Assembly (NCBI RefSeq): GCF_023184515.1
Contig: NZ_JAAHBP010000004.1
Location: 115,081 to 179,080, forward strand
Direction: 5' to 3'
Length of the DNA: 64,000 nt
DNA from: Streptomyces sp. D2-8
Lineage (GTDB): Bacteria; Actinomycetota; Actinomycetes; Streptomycetales; Streptomycetaceae
In this document: positions 31,237-39,855 of the stretch, piece after piece
Layout: every line of letters starts with the position of its first letter
How positions within the stretch are numbered: the first letter of the stretch is position 1
The notes under the pieces: generated by a model
What the model was told of the DNA's origin: nothing
Databases searched by the model: none
The model's input: the letters and a program-made list of their open reading frames with translations, nothing else
Position numbers and translations under genes: made by a program

Positions 31237-33375
31237 ATGCGCACTGGCGAGCCTCTGCCCGCCGTGGGGGAGGCTCTCGCCGCCCTCGCGACCGGCCTGT
31301 GGCACTGGGACACCGCCACCGGGCTGGTCACGGTCGATGCCGAGGCAGCCCGGTTGCTCGGGCTGCCCGCCGAGCAGGTCAGCCTCACGGAGGCCCAGGC
31401 CCGGGCCCGGCTGCACCCGGTCGACTGGAACGAGATCACCGGCGTGATCCAGCTGGCCGTGGCCGAGGGCACCCTCGCCGAGGTCCGGATCCGGATCATG
31501 GACGAGCAGGGCCGGGTCGTCCGGGTCGTCCGCAGCCGCTCCAAACCGTCCTTCGACCGGGCCCGCAGGGCGTACCGGCTGATCGGCACCCTCCAGGAGG
31601 TCACCGAGCCGACGCCGGGCACCCCGGCCGGGCGCAGCGCGGTCACCGGGGACTGGCGGCGCTCACGGGAGGCGTTCCTGCTGGACGCGGGCCGGGCCCT
31701 GGCCGAGGCGCGCTCCACACAGGAGGTCCTGCGGGTCACGGCGAATCTGTCGATGCCCGGGTTCTCGCCGGACGGGCTGGCGGTGTTCGGAATCTCGGGC
31801 GACCACCTGACGATCATCGGCCACCACGGGCAGCAGCGAGGCACCGAGAGCCCCTTCTCGGACATGCCGCTGGACACGGACTACCCGGCCGCCGAGGTGG
31901 TGCGGACCGGCCGGGCCGTGTACCTGTCCTCCGCCGAGCAGTACAAGGCCCGCTATCCGCTGACCTGGCCGCTCGCCGAGCGCTTCGGCCGCCACTCCTG
32001 GGCGTTCCTGCCACTGACCGTGGCCGGGCGCACCATGGGCGCGTGGATGGCGGCGTTCACCTACCCGGTCGCGTTCACCCCGGACGAGCGGTCCGTGCTG
32101 GCGACGGTGGCACGGATGCTGGCGCAGGCCCTGACCCGGGCGGGTGTGGCCGAGAGCGAGCGGGCCCTGACCGACGGCCTGCAGCGCACGATGCTGCCGA
32201 GGCTCGGGCCGCAGCGCATCCCGGGCATGAGCGTCGCCGCCCGCTATGTCCCCACCGGTGGCGGACTCCAGGTCGGCGGCGACTGGTACGACGTGATCCC
32301 GCTGCCCAGCGGGCGGTTCGCGCTGGTCATCGGTGACGTCCAGGGCCATGACGTACGGGCGGCGGGGCTGATGGGCCAGCTGCGGATCGCCCTGCGGGCC
32401 TACGCCTCGGAGGGCCACCGCCCGGACGCGGTGCTGACGCGTGCCTCCCGCTTCCTGCACGGCATCAGCGACGAGGACCCGGCCGACGCACGCTTCGCGA
32501 CCTGCGTCTACGTCGAGGTCGACCCGGCGACGGGGGTGTTGGACATCGCCCGTGCCGGGCATCCGGACCCGGCGATCCGGATGGCCGACGGCACGGTGCT
32601 GACACGGCCGACGTCGGGCGGTCTGCCGCTGGGCATCGACCCGGACGCCGACTACCCCACGACCCGGCTCGCGCTGGAACCCGGCGAGACCATGCTGATC
32701 TGCACGGACGGCCTGCTGGAGACCGGCGGCCACGACCTGGACACCGGCTGGCGGCGGCTGCGCCTGATCCTGGAGGACCACAAGGGCGATCTGGAAGAAC
32801 TCGCCGACACCCTGGTGCAGGCCGTGCACGGGCCGTCCTCGCACCACACCACCGGCCCGCTGGCGGACCGCCGCGAGGACGACATAGCGATGCTGCTGCT
32901 GAGCCGGGAGGGCGGGGGCTGCGGCTGCGGTGACGCGATGACCGTACGGCCTCCGGTGCGGCGTTCGGTGCTGACCGTCGCGCAGGCCGAGCCCGAGCGG
33001 GTCGCGGTCGCCCGGCAGCAACTGCGCGAGCTGCTCCACGACTGGGCCTCGCCCGACCAGGTCGACTCGGCGGTGCTGCTGCTGTCCGAGCTGCTGACGA
33101 ACGTCCTCGTGCACACCGACTCCGACGCGCTGCTGGTCGCCGAGATCACGGGCGAGGTGGGTGAGCGGCGGCTGCGGATCGAGGTCACCGACGCCGGCGA
33201 CGACCTGCCGCACCGGCGCAGCCCCGGGGAGCTGGCGTCCTCCGGCCGCGGCCTGGTGCTGACCGAACTCCTCGCGCACGCCTGGGGGGTGGATCCGCGC
33301 GGCCAGGGCAAGAGCATCTGGTTCGAGCTCTACGAGTCCGTGAACGGCTCGGGCGACGGCTCCTGGTCGCCGTAG
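31237..33375 (+). CDS. PAS-GAF-PP2C(SpoIIE)-HATPase signalling protein
   Basis: A 712-residue cytoplasmic switch protein. A PAS domain (about 10-120; TGLWHWDTATGLVTVDAEAA), a GAF domain (about 145-300; SWAFLPLTVAGRTMG) and a PP2C/SpoIIE phosphatase (about 310-560) come first. The phosphatase has GGDWYDVIPLPSGRFALVIG, DVQGHDVRAAGLM and LICTDGLLETGG. An RsbW-like HATPase (about 585-700; SELLTNVLVHTDSDALLV) ends the protein. It thus combines phosphatase and kinase modules for anti-sigma-antagonist control. A Gly/Cys run separates the last two domains. The sigma factor it serves is unknown. The ATG at 31237 has AGGG two bases upstream, so the leader may be very short. Confidence 0.92.
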   Translation: MRTGEPLPAVGEALAALATGLWHWDTATGLVTVDAEAARLLGLPAEQVSLTEAQARARLHPVDWNEITGVIQLAVAEGTLAEVRIRIMDEQGRVVRVVRSRSKPSFDRARRAYRLIGTLQEVTEPTPGTPAGRSAVTGDWRRSREAFLLDAGRALAEARSTQEVLRVTANLSMPGFSPDGLAVFGISGDHLTIIGHHGQQRGTESPFSDMPLDTDYPAAEVVRTGRAVYLSSAEQYKARYPLTWPLAERFGRHSWAFLPLTVAGRTMGAWMAAFTYPVAFTPDERSVLATVARMLAQALTRAGVAESERALTDGLQRTMLPRLGPQRIPGMSVAARYVPTGGGLQVGGDWYDVIPLPSGRFALVIGDVQGHDVRAAGLMGQLRIALRAYASEGHRPDAVLTRASRFLHGISDEDPADARFATCVYVEVDPATGVLDIARAGHPDPAIRMADGTVLTRPTSGGLPLGIDPDADYPTTRLALEPGETMLICTDGLLETGGHDLDTGWRRLRLILEDHKGDLEELADTLVQAVHGPSSHHTTGPLADRREDDIAMLLLSREGGGCGCGDAMTVRPPVRRSVLTVAQAEPERVAVARQQLRELLHDWASPDQVDSAVLLLSELLTNVLVHTDSDALLVAEITGEVGERRLRIEVTDAGDDLPHRRSPGELASSGRGLVLTELLAHAWGVDPRGQGKSIWFELYESVNGSGDGSWSP

Positions 33376-33548
33376 CGGGCCGGCACCCCGACCGGCCCCG
33401 CACCGGGACGCTGCAGGGGATCACGACCCCCGCTTGGCTACGCGCACCGGGCGTCGCAGCGGTCACGCGGCCCCCGTCAGCAAACGCACACGAGGCGCCG
33501 CAGAAGCCACGCCCCCACCCGGCGACGCCCCCGGAAGGCCGCAGCGGA

Positions 33549-34631
33549 TCACGACTGCCCGGTCGGCGACGTCCCGGACGGTGACGCCTCCTGGTCCCCG
33601 TAGCGGATGCGCAGCTCCTGGACGACGCCGAAGGCGGCGGCGGTGAGCGGGACGGCGAGCAGCATGCCGAGCACGCCGGCGACGGACGCCCCGGCCGTGA
33701 TCGTCACCATCACCACCGCCGGGTGCATCTGCACGGTCCGGCTCTGGATCATCGGCTGGAGCACGTGCCCTTCCAGTACCTGCACCGCGAGGACCACGCC
33801 GAGCGCCCACAGCGCGATGACGAACCCCCGGTCGGCGAGCGCGACCAGCACGGCCAGGGCTCCCGAGATGAAGGCGCCGAGGTAGGGGATGTACGCGCCG
33901 ACGAAGACCAGCGCGCCCAGCCCGGCCGCGCCGGGCACGTCGAGGACGAGCAGTCCCAGGGTGATGAGCAGGGCGTCGATGAGGGCGATGAAGGTCGTGC
34001 CGCGCATGAATCCCTCGACGGCCCTCAGGGCCCGCCGCGCCATGGCCTCCAGGGTGTCGGCTGACCCGCGGGGCGACAGGGACCGCAGTGTCCCGGCGGC
34101 TTTGTCGGAGTCGCGCAGGAAGAAGAAGACGAGCAGCAGCGCGAGGACGGCCATGGCGATGGACTCGCCGACCACGCTGACGCCGCTGATCACGCCGGAG
34201 GCGGCCGTACCGCCGAACTTGCCCAGCAGCTCCCGGGCGTTGGAGGCGAGGTCGTCCAGCGAGGTCCCGGCCGCCCCGAAGTGGGTGGAGAGGCCCCGGG
34301 CGGCCTGTCTGAGCGACGCGACGATGTCGTCACCGGTGTCGATGAGCGCGGCGACCACGATGTACACGGCCCCGCCGACCACGGCGACCACCGCGACACA
34401 GGTCAGCCCGGCCGCGACCGACCGATGCACCCCGGCCTTCACGAGCCGCCGGTGCAGCGGCCCGAGCAACGCCGTCCCGAGCAACGCGAGCAGCACGGGC
34501 ACGACGGCGGTCCGGAACTCCACGACCAGCCGGATCCCGACGTAGACGACCCCGGCGGCGAGCAGCAGTACGGCACACCAGGCGGCGAAACGCCGGGCGG
34601 CTTCGGGAAGCAGCGGGGTGGAGACCTGCAC
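33549..34631 (-). CDS. AI-2E/PerM family membrane permease
   Basis: A 360-residue protein with about eight membrane helices. The N-terminal pair (WCAVLLLAAGVVYVGI, VVPVLLALLGTALLGPLHR) is followed by a long outer loop and the conserved C-terminal core FVGAYIPYLGAFISGALAVL and VLEGHVLQPMIQSRTVQMHP. This core defines the PerM/AI-2E exporter family. Substrates are mostly unknown; autoinducer-2 or ion export have been proposed for members. It is a single gene. Confidence 0.92.
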   Translation of the reverse strand: MQVSTPLLPEAARRFAAWCAVLLLAAGVVYVGIRLVVEFRTAVVPVLLALLGTALLGPLHRRLVKAGVHRSVAAGLTCVAVVAVVGGAVYIVVAALIDTGDDIVASLRQAARGLSTHFGAAGTSLDDLASNARELLGKFGGTAASGVISGVSVVGESIAMAVLALLLVFFFLRDSDKAAGTLRSLSPRGSADTLEAMARRALRAVEGFMRGTTFIALIDALLITLGLLVLDVPGAAGLGALVFVGAYIPYLGAFISGALAVLVALADRGFVIALWALGVVLAVQVLEGHVLQPMIQSRTVQMHPAVVMVTITAGASVAGVLGMLLAVPLTAAAFGVVQELRIRYGDQEASPSGTSPTGQS

Positions 34632-34653
34632 CTCTCCACCCGACCACGGTCCC

Positions 34654-34682
34654 GGCGGGCCGTCCCGTCAGGGAGGCCCGCC
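34654..34682 (-). terminator. Terminator after pirin gene
   Basis: GGCGGGCC (34654-34661) with GGCCCGCC (34675-34682), between the pirin stop (34714) and the next minus-strand gene start. Confidence 0.75.
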
Positions 34683-34713
34683 AGGGTGACGGGGCGTCAG
34701 CCCCGGTGCCGCG

Positions 34714-35691
34714 TCAGTCCTGCGGACCGCTCGGCGTCATCCCGTGCACCGCCGGCACCGTGCCCAGGCGGCCCTTCTGGAAGTCCTCGAAGGCCTGCAT
34801 GAGTTCTTCCTTGGTGTTCATGACGAACGGGCCGTAGTGGGCCATGGGCTCGCGGATGGGCTGTCCGCCGAGCAGGACCACCTCGAGGTCCGGCGTGTGG
34901 GAGTCCTGCTTCTCGTCCGCACGGACGGTCAGCGCGGAGCCCGCGCCGAAGACGGCCGTCTGGCCCATGTGGACCGGGCGGCGGTCGGGGCCGACACTGC
35001 CCCGGCCGGCCAGGACGTACGCGAGTCCGTTGAAGTCCTCGCGCCACGGCAGCGTGAGCTCCGCACCCGGCGCGAGGGTCGCGTGGACCATCGTGATCGG
35101 GGTGTGCGTGATGCCGGGGCCCGCGTGCCCGTCCAGCTCACCGGCGATGACCCGCAGCAGCGCGCCGCCGTCGGGGGTGCTGAGCAGCTGGACGGAGCCG
35201 CCGCGGATGTCCTGGTAGCGCGGGGCCATCATCTTGTCCTTGGCCGGGAGGTTCACCCACAGCTGCAGGCCGTGGAAGAGCCCGCCGGACACGACGAGAT
35301 GCTCCGGTGGCGCCTCGATGTGCAGCAGGCCCGAGCCCGCGGTCATCCACTGGGTGTCCCCGTTGGTGATGGTGCCGCCACCGCCGTTGGAGTCCTGGTG
35401 GTCGAAGATGCCGTCGATGATGTAGGTGACGGTCTCGAAGCCGCGGTGCGGGTGCCACGGTGTGCCCTTGGGCTCGCCCGGCGCGTATTCCACCTCACCC
35501 ATCTGGTCCATCATGATGAACGGGTCGAGATGGCGGTAGTTGATCCCCGCGAACGCCCGGCGTACCGGGAAGCCCTCGCCCTCGAAACCGCTCGGAGCGG
35601 TCGTGACGGCGAGCACGGGACGTGCCACGGCTTCGGCCGGCGCGGTCACGCGGGGCAGCGTCAACGGGTTCTCGACGGTCACTGCAGGCAT
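34714..35691 (-). CDS. Pirin-family cupin protein
   Basis: A 325-residue bicupin. The N-terminal cupin has HPHRGFETVTYIIDGIFDHQ, which gives two of the iron ligands, and TAGSGLLHIEAPPE, which supplies the last His and Glu. The C-terminal pirin domain has GQTAVFGAGSAL and HYGPFVMNTKEELMQA. Pirins act as quercetinases or as redox-linked regulators of partner enzymes; which applies here is not clear. It is flanked by terminators. Confidence 0.93.
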   Translation of the reverse strand: MPAVTVENPLTLPRVTAPAEAVARPVLAVTTAPSGFEGEGFPVRRAFAGINYRHLDPFIMMDQMGEVEYAPGEPKGTPWHPHRGFETVTYIIDGIFDHQDSNGGGGTITNGDTQWMTAGSGLLHIEAPPEHLVVSGGLFHGLQLWVNLPAKDKMMAPRYQDIRGGSVQLLSTPDGGALLRVIAGELDGHAGPGITHTPITMVHATLAPGAELTLPWREDFNGLAYVLAGRGSVGPDRRPVHMGQTAVFGAGSALTVRADEKQDSHTPDLEVVLLGGQPIREPMAHYGPFVMNTKEELMQAFEDFQKGRLGTVPAVHGMTPSGPQD

Positions 35692-35823
35692 GTCGGTTCC
35701 TCCTCGTGTACGCCCAGTTTAGTTGAGCGTTGAACTTCCTGCCACCCCCAACAGAGAAAAGCCGGAGGGCATTCCCGCCCCGGGGGACGGCGCAGCGAAT
35801 CACGGGAGACCGGCGCGGCGGAA

Positions 35824-35852
35824 GGCCGTCACCCCGCAGCAGGGTGACGGCC
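35824..35852 (-). terminator. Terminator after DHA2 efflux gene
   Basis: A perfect 11-bp stem GGCCGTCACCC (35824-35834) with GGGTGACGGCC (35842-35852), 20 bp past the efflux gene stop. Confidence 0.85.
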
Positions 35853-35871
35853 CTCGGACGTCCGGGACAGG

Positions 35872-37371
35872 TCAGGCGGCCAGCTCGCGCTCCTCGCGCT
35901 CCGCCCCGGCGGGCCCGGCCTTGCGGTCCCGCATCACCAGCGTGGCCACGACCGCCGCGGCCAGGACGCCCGCCGCACTGATCGTGAAGGTCGTCGACAT
36001 CGAGGCGGTGAAGGCCTCCCGGGCCGCCCGCGCCAGGCCCGTGTCGCCACCGGCGACCGCCAGCGCCCCGCCGATGGACTCCCTGGCCTGCTCGGGGGCG
36101 CCGGCCGGCATCTCGTCCGTGTAGCCGCCGGAGAGCAGGGAGCCAAGGATCGCGATGCCGAGGGCTGTGCCGGACTGCTGGATGGTGTCGTTGAGGGCCG
36201 AGCCGACGCCCGCCTTGTCCTCCGGGATGGTGCCCATGAGCGCGGCCACCGCGGCCGGCATGGCGAGGCCTGCCCCCAGCCCCAGGATCCCCAGCGCCAC
36301 GGCCGGGACCGTGAACCCGCTGTCGGCGCTGAGCGTGGTCAGCAGCCCGAAGGACGCGGCCATCAGCAGCATCCCGCCGAGGATGACGAACCGGTTGCCC
36401 GCCTTCACGGCGAGCTGCGCCCCGGCCGCGTTGCCGGCCAGCGCGGCCACGGCCAGCGGCAGGAAGGCCAGGCCCGCCTTGACCGCGGACCAGCCGAGGA
36501 CGAACTGGAGGTACTGGGTCAGCACCAGCAGCAGGCCGGCGTTGCCGATCTGGACGAGGGCCAGGGAGAGCGAGCCGCCGCTGAAGTCGCGGTGCTTGAA
36601 GAGGACCAGCGGGACCATCGGCGAGGGCGTCACGTTCTGCCAGATCACGAAACCGGCCAGGGCGGCCACCGCGATGGCCAGGACGAGGAGGGAGCGGCCT
36701 TCGAACGCGCCGTGCTGCGGGATCTCGATGATCCACCACACCAGGGCCGTCATGCCCACCGCCGACAGCACCGCGCCCAGCGGGTCCGGCTTCTGCCACG
36801 GCGCCTTCGACTCCGGCATCAGCAGCACCCCGGCCAGCAGCGCGAGAGCGACGATCGGGACGTTGATCAGGAAGATGGCCTGCCAGGCGAAGTGGTCGAT
36901 CAGCACGCCGCCGAGCACCGGGCTGCCGACCAGCCCCAGCATCGACACCGAGCCCCACGCGGCCATCGCCTTGGGACGCTCGTCCTCGTCGAAGACGGTG
37001 ATCAGGATCGACAGCGTCGAGGGCATGATCAGCGCCCCGCCCACGCCCATCGCGATCCGCACGGCGATCAGCTCACCCGGAGTGGAGCAGAACACCGCCC
37101 CCAGCGAGGCCGCCCCGAACAGCAGCAGCCCGATCAGCATCACCTTCCGGCGCCCGAAGCGGTCCCCGAGGCTCCCCGAGGTCAGCAGCAGCCCGGCGAA
37201 GACCAGGGTGTAGGAGTCGAGGATCCACTGCATGTCCTGGGCGCTCGCCCCGAGGTCCTCGGTCAGCGCGGGCACCGCGACCGTCAGCGCCATGTTGTCG
37301 ACGACCAGGACCAGCGTGCTCAGACACAGCACGATCAGGATCCACCAGCGGCGTGGGTTGCGAGTATCCAT
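35872..37371 (-). CDS. DHA2-family drug efflux pump (EmrB/QacA type)
   Basis: A 499-residue, 14-helix MFS exporter. ATG 37371 follows AGGAGGGG. It has the DHA2 marks: LVLVVDNMALTVAVPALTED, WILDSYTLVFAGLLLTSGSL and GDRFGRRKVMLIGLLLFG (motif A), with motif C as GLVGSPVLGGVLIDHFAW. Such pumps expel hydrophobic or cationic drugs using proton motive force. The gene diverges from a TetR regulator, with several copies of one operator in the gap, the usual drug-inducible layout. Confidence 0.94.
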   Translation of the reverse strand: MDTRNPRRWWILIVLCLSTLVLVVDNMALTVAVPALTEDLGASAQDMQWILDSYTLVFAGLLLTSGSLGDRFGRRKVMLIGLLLFGAASLGAVFCSTPGELIAVRIAMGVGGALIMPSTLSILITVFDEDERPKAMAAWGSVSMLGLVGSPVLGGVLIDHFAWQAIFLINVPIVALALLAGVLLMPESKAPWQKPDPLGAVLSAVGMTALVWWIIEIPQHGAFEGRSLLVLAIAVAALAGFVIWQNVTPSPMVPLVLFKHRDFSGGSLSLALVQIGNAGLLLVLTQYLQFVLGWSAVKAGLAFLPLAVAALAGNAAGAQLAVKAGNRFVILGGMLLMAASFGLLTTLSADSGFTVPAVALGILGLGAGLAMPAAVAALMGTIPEDKAGVGSALNDTIQQSGTALGIAILGSLLSGGYTDEMPAGAPEQARESIGGALAVAGGDTGLARAAREAFTASMSTTFTISAAGVLAAAVVATLVMRDRKAGPAGAEREERELAA

Positions 37372-37404
37372 TCCGTTCCCCTCCTGCGAACACCGTTCCC
37401 GCGA

Positions 37405-37481
37405 TGCGCACACTGTACGCACAGAGGAACAGTGTGCGCAATGCTTGGGTTCTGTACGCTGATTGCGCACGCTGTTCGCAC
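37405..37481. promoter_or_regulatory. Repeated TetR operators between efflux pump and regulator
   Basis: GCGCACACTGT (37406-37416) and ACAGTGTGCGC (37429-37439) form a perfect 11-bp inverted repeat. TGCGCACACTGTACGCAC (37405-37422) recurs with two changes as TGCGCACGCTGTTCGCAC (37464-37481). Each copy is a partial palindrome of form TGCGNACNCNGTNCGCA. Three sites on both strands fit TetR dimers controlling both divergent genes. Confidence 0.75.
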
Positions 37482-37508
37482 GCAGAGGGTCATTCAGGAG
37501 GAGCGCTC

Positions 37509-38249
37509 ATGAGCAGGAACAGGACGACGGACAAGAACCCGATCCCCTCCGTCTGGGCCCGTGAGCAGCGCCGGACCGACCAGCCCGCGCTCAGCCGGGA
37601 CGCGATCGTGCGCGAGGCGATCGCGATGCTCGACGCCGAGGGCATCGAGGCGCTCAGCATGCGCAAACTCGGCGCCCGCCTGAACGCCGGCGCGACCTCG
37701 CTGTACCGGCACGTCGCCACGAAGGACGAGCTGATGGAGCTAGCGGTGGACGAGGTCGCCGCCGAGATCCACGTCCCGCCGGCCGGCAGCCCGGACTGGC
37801 GCGCGGCCGTCACCGAGGCGGCCGGATCGTTCCGTACGACGGCGCTGCGGCACCCCTGGCTGACCCTGGTCCTCGGCCAAGCCGGGCTCGCCTACCTCGG
37901 GCCCAACTACATGACCTTCTCCGAGCGCCTCGCGGCCCTGTTCACCGCCGCGGGCTTCCCCGAGCCGAGCCGCGCGATCGACGCGGTCTTCTCGTACGTC
38001 ATCGGCATGAGCACCACGGAGGCGGCCTGGCTCACCACGGTCGCCCGCTCCGGCGAGAGCGAGTCGGAGTTCGTCGCCCGGCTGCTGCCCACGGCCCGGC
38101 AGGTCTCCGCCGGCTACGACCACCTGGCGGCCGCCGACGCCGGGACCGCCGCCCAGGCAGGGGACCCGGTCAAGCTCCGCGACGACAAGTTCGCCTACGG
38201 CCTGGAGGTCGTCCTGGACGGCCTGGCGCTGCGGCTGCCGAAGCAGTAG
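37509..38249 (+). CDS. TetR-family repressor of the efflux pump
   Basis: A 246-residue TetR regulator from ATG 37509, after AGGAGGAGC. The HTH is at about 28-75 (SRDAIVREAIAMLDAEGIEA, LSMRKLGARLNAGATSLYRH, VATKDELMELAVDEV). The C-terminal domain is the TetR_C type (tetracycline repressor-like), with a ligand pocket region ALRHPWLTLVLGQAGLAYLG. It diverges from the DHA2 pump and most probably represses it and itself until the drug binds. It ends 3 bp from the convergent SseB gene. Confidence 0.93.
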   Translation: MSRNRTTDKNPIPSVWAREQRRTDQPALSRDAIVREAIAMLDAEGIEALSMRKLGARLNAGATSLYRHVATKDELMELAVDEVAAEIHVPPAGSPDWRAAVTEAAGSFRTTALRHPWLTLVLGQAGLAYLGPNYMTFSERLAALFTAAGFPEPSRAIDAVFSYVIGMSTTEAAWLTTVARSGESESEFVARLLPTARQVSAGYDHLAAADAGTAAQAGDPVKLRDDKFAYGLEVVLDGLALRLPKQ

Positions 38250-38252
38250 AGG

Positions 38253-38720
38253 TCAGCCGCCATACATCCGGCGCATCGCGAACTCGACCATCTGCTCCAC
38301 GGCCTTCGCGTCGAACACCATGCGGTGCTCGCCCTCCATGTCGAGGACGAAGCCGTAGCCGGTCGGCAGCAGGTCCAGCACCTCGGCGCCGGTGATCACG
38401 AAGTACTTGGACTCCTTGCCCGCGTACCGGCGCAGCTCCTTGAGCGTGCTGAACATCGGGATCACCGGCTGCTGGGTGTTGTGCAGCGCGAGGAAGCCGG
38501 GGTTGTCGCCGCGCGGGCAGTACACCTTCGACGTGGCGAAGACCTGTTGGAAGTCCTCGGCCGTGACCTGCCCGGTGGTGAACGCGCGCACCGCGTCCGT
38601 CAGGGACGGCGGGGACGGCTCGGGGTACAGCGGCGGCTGTTGCCCGTACCCGCCGGACATCGGCTGCTGCGGAGGGGCGTACTGCCCTTGCGGGCCCGCT
38701 GTCTGGTCGTAGCCGTACAT
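38253..38720 (-). CDS. SseB-domain protein
   Basis: A 155-residue protein. A Gln/Gly/Pro/Tyr-rich N-terminus (QGQYAPPQQPMSGGYGQQPP) is followed by a SseB N-terminal-type domain: FQQVFATSKVYCPRGDNPGF, PVIPMFSTLKELRRYAGK and KYFVITGAEVLDLLPTGYGF. ATG 38720 begins MYGYDQTAGP; no strong ribosome site is visible. SseB-like proteins are abundant in Streptomyces and of unknown role; some sit near type VII secretion loci, but none is seen here. Confidence 0.85.
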   Translation of the reverse strand: MYGYDQTAGPQGQYAPPQQPMSGGYGQQPPLYPEPSPPSLTDAVRAFTTGQVTAEDFQQVFATSKVYCPRGDNPGFLALHNTQQPVIPMFSTLKELRRYAGKESKYFVITGAEVLDLLPTGYGFVLDMEGEHRMVFDAKAVEQMVEFAMRRMYGG

Positions 38721-38779
38721 GGGCGTAAGCGTACCGAGAGCGACCGGGCGCCGGGCCGGGACGGGCACCCTGGCAGAAC

Positions 38780-38812
38780 CGACAGCGGCTCGACAGCGAA
38801 CCGACAGCCGCT
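38780..38812 (+). promoter_or_regulatory. Triple 11-bp direct repeats upstream of dioxygenase lipoprotein
   Basis: CGACAGC occurs at 38780, 38791 and 38802, exactly 11 bp apart; the outer two extend to the identical GAACCGACAGC (38776-38786, 38798-38808). Tandem 11-bp spacing is the mark of OmpR/PhoB-type response-regulator sites. It lies about 100 bp before the ATG at 38900. Confidence 0.65.
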
Positions 38813-38899
38813 GCCCTGGCTTCCCACAGTTGCCGCTCCTAGCGTCTGCCGTGCACGGGCGAGCACCTGACACGGCAGCACACCAGCAAGGAGACAGCC

Positions 38900-39721
38900 A
38901 TGCACCGACACCACGACGACGAGGTCCACGAGCACGACAGAGGTCTCTCCTACGACCTTCCCGTCCTCGCCCGCCGCCGCATGATCCGGCTGCTGGCCGG
39001 CGCGAGCCTGGTCCCGCTGGTGGGCTGCACCTCGGACGAGGGCACCTCGGCGTCCTCCTCCTCGTCTTCTTCGTCCGCCTCGTCCGCCGAGTGCGCGACC
39101 ATCCCGAGCGAGACCGCGGGCCCCTACCCCGGCGACGGCTCGAACGGCGTGAACGTCCTGAAGGAGAGCGGTGTCGTCCGCAGCGACATCACCAAGAGCT
39201 TCGGCGACTCCGCGGGCGGCACCGCCGAGGGTGTGCCCCTGACGGTCACGCTGACGGTCGTGGACGCCGCCTCCGGCTGCGGCACGCCGAAGAAGGGCGC
39301 CGCCGTCTACCTGTGGCACGCCGACCGGGACGGCAAGTACTCCCTGTACTCGGACGGTGTCACGGACGAGAACTACCTGCGGGGCGTGCAGGAGACGGAC
39401 GACAAGGGCCAGGTCACGTTCAAGAGCGTCTTCCCCGGCTGCTACGACGGCCGCTGGCCGCACATTCACTTCGAGGTCTACGGCAGCCTGGCCGACGCCA
39501 CGGCGGCCACCTCCATCACGAACACCTCGCAGCTCGCCTTCCCGAAGGACAGCTGCGAGGAGGTGTACGCCGCGGAGGGCTACAGCCAGAGCGTGACGAA
39601 CCTCGACCGGGTCTCCCTGGAGACGGACAACATCTTCAGCGACGGCTACGGCCGGCAACTGGCGGCGATGAAGGGCAGCGCGACGGAGGGCTACACGGCG
39701 ACACTGACCGTTCCGGTGTGA
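38900..39721 (+). CDS. Exported intradiol dioxygenase, lipoprotein type
   Basis: A 273-residue protein. The His/Asp-rich start (HRHHDDEVHEHDRG) precedes LARRRMIRLLAGASLVPLVGC, which reads both as a Tat RR region and a lipobox (Cys46). A Ser run follows, then the dioxygenase domain with ETAGPYPGDGS, Tyr ligands in GKYSLYSD and PGCYDGR, and His ligands in WPHIHFEV. It is a second intradiol-type enzyme in this window, related to that at 28191-29177 but with a different anchor. Substrate unknown. The 11-bp repeats upstream suggest two-component control. Confidence 0.9.
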   Translation: MHRHHDDEVHEHDRGLSYDLPVLARRRMIRLLAGASLVPLVGCTSDEGTSASSSSSSSSASSAECATIPSETAGPYPGDGSNGVNVLKESGVVRSDITKSFGDSAGGTAEGVPLTVTLTVVDAASGCGTPKKGAAVYLWHADRDGKYSLYSDGVTDENYLRGVQETDDKGQVTFKSVFPGCYDGRWPHIHFEVYGSLADATAATSITNTSQLAFPKDSCEEVYAAEGYSQSVTNLDRVSLETDNIFSDGYGRQLAAMKGSATEGYTATLTVPV

Positions 39722-39756
39722 CCTGTCACAGATGAGGGATCGGGGTTGCTTCTTAT

Positions 39757-39768
39757 TACCGACGGGTA
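39757..39768 (+). promoter_or_regulatory. Palindromic promoter element before acyl-CoA dehydrogenase
   Basis: TACCGACGGGTA has paired TACC/GGTA ends. It overlaps a promoter-like region with TTGCTT (39746) and TAGCAT (39767). A fatty-acid-responsive TetR or GntR repressor could bind here; the regulator is not in the window. Confidence 0.45.
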
Positions 39769-39855
39769 GCATCATCGTAGCTACTTGTTGGTACGTGAAC
39801 TAGCGCGAGGATCCAGTGCCTCGCCGATCTCTCTAGGGAGCCGGGAGCCGTCGCC

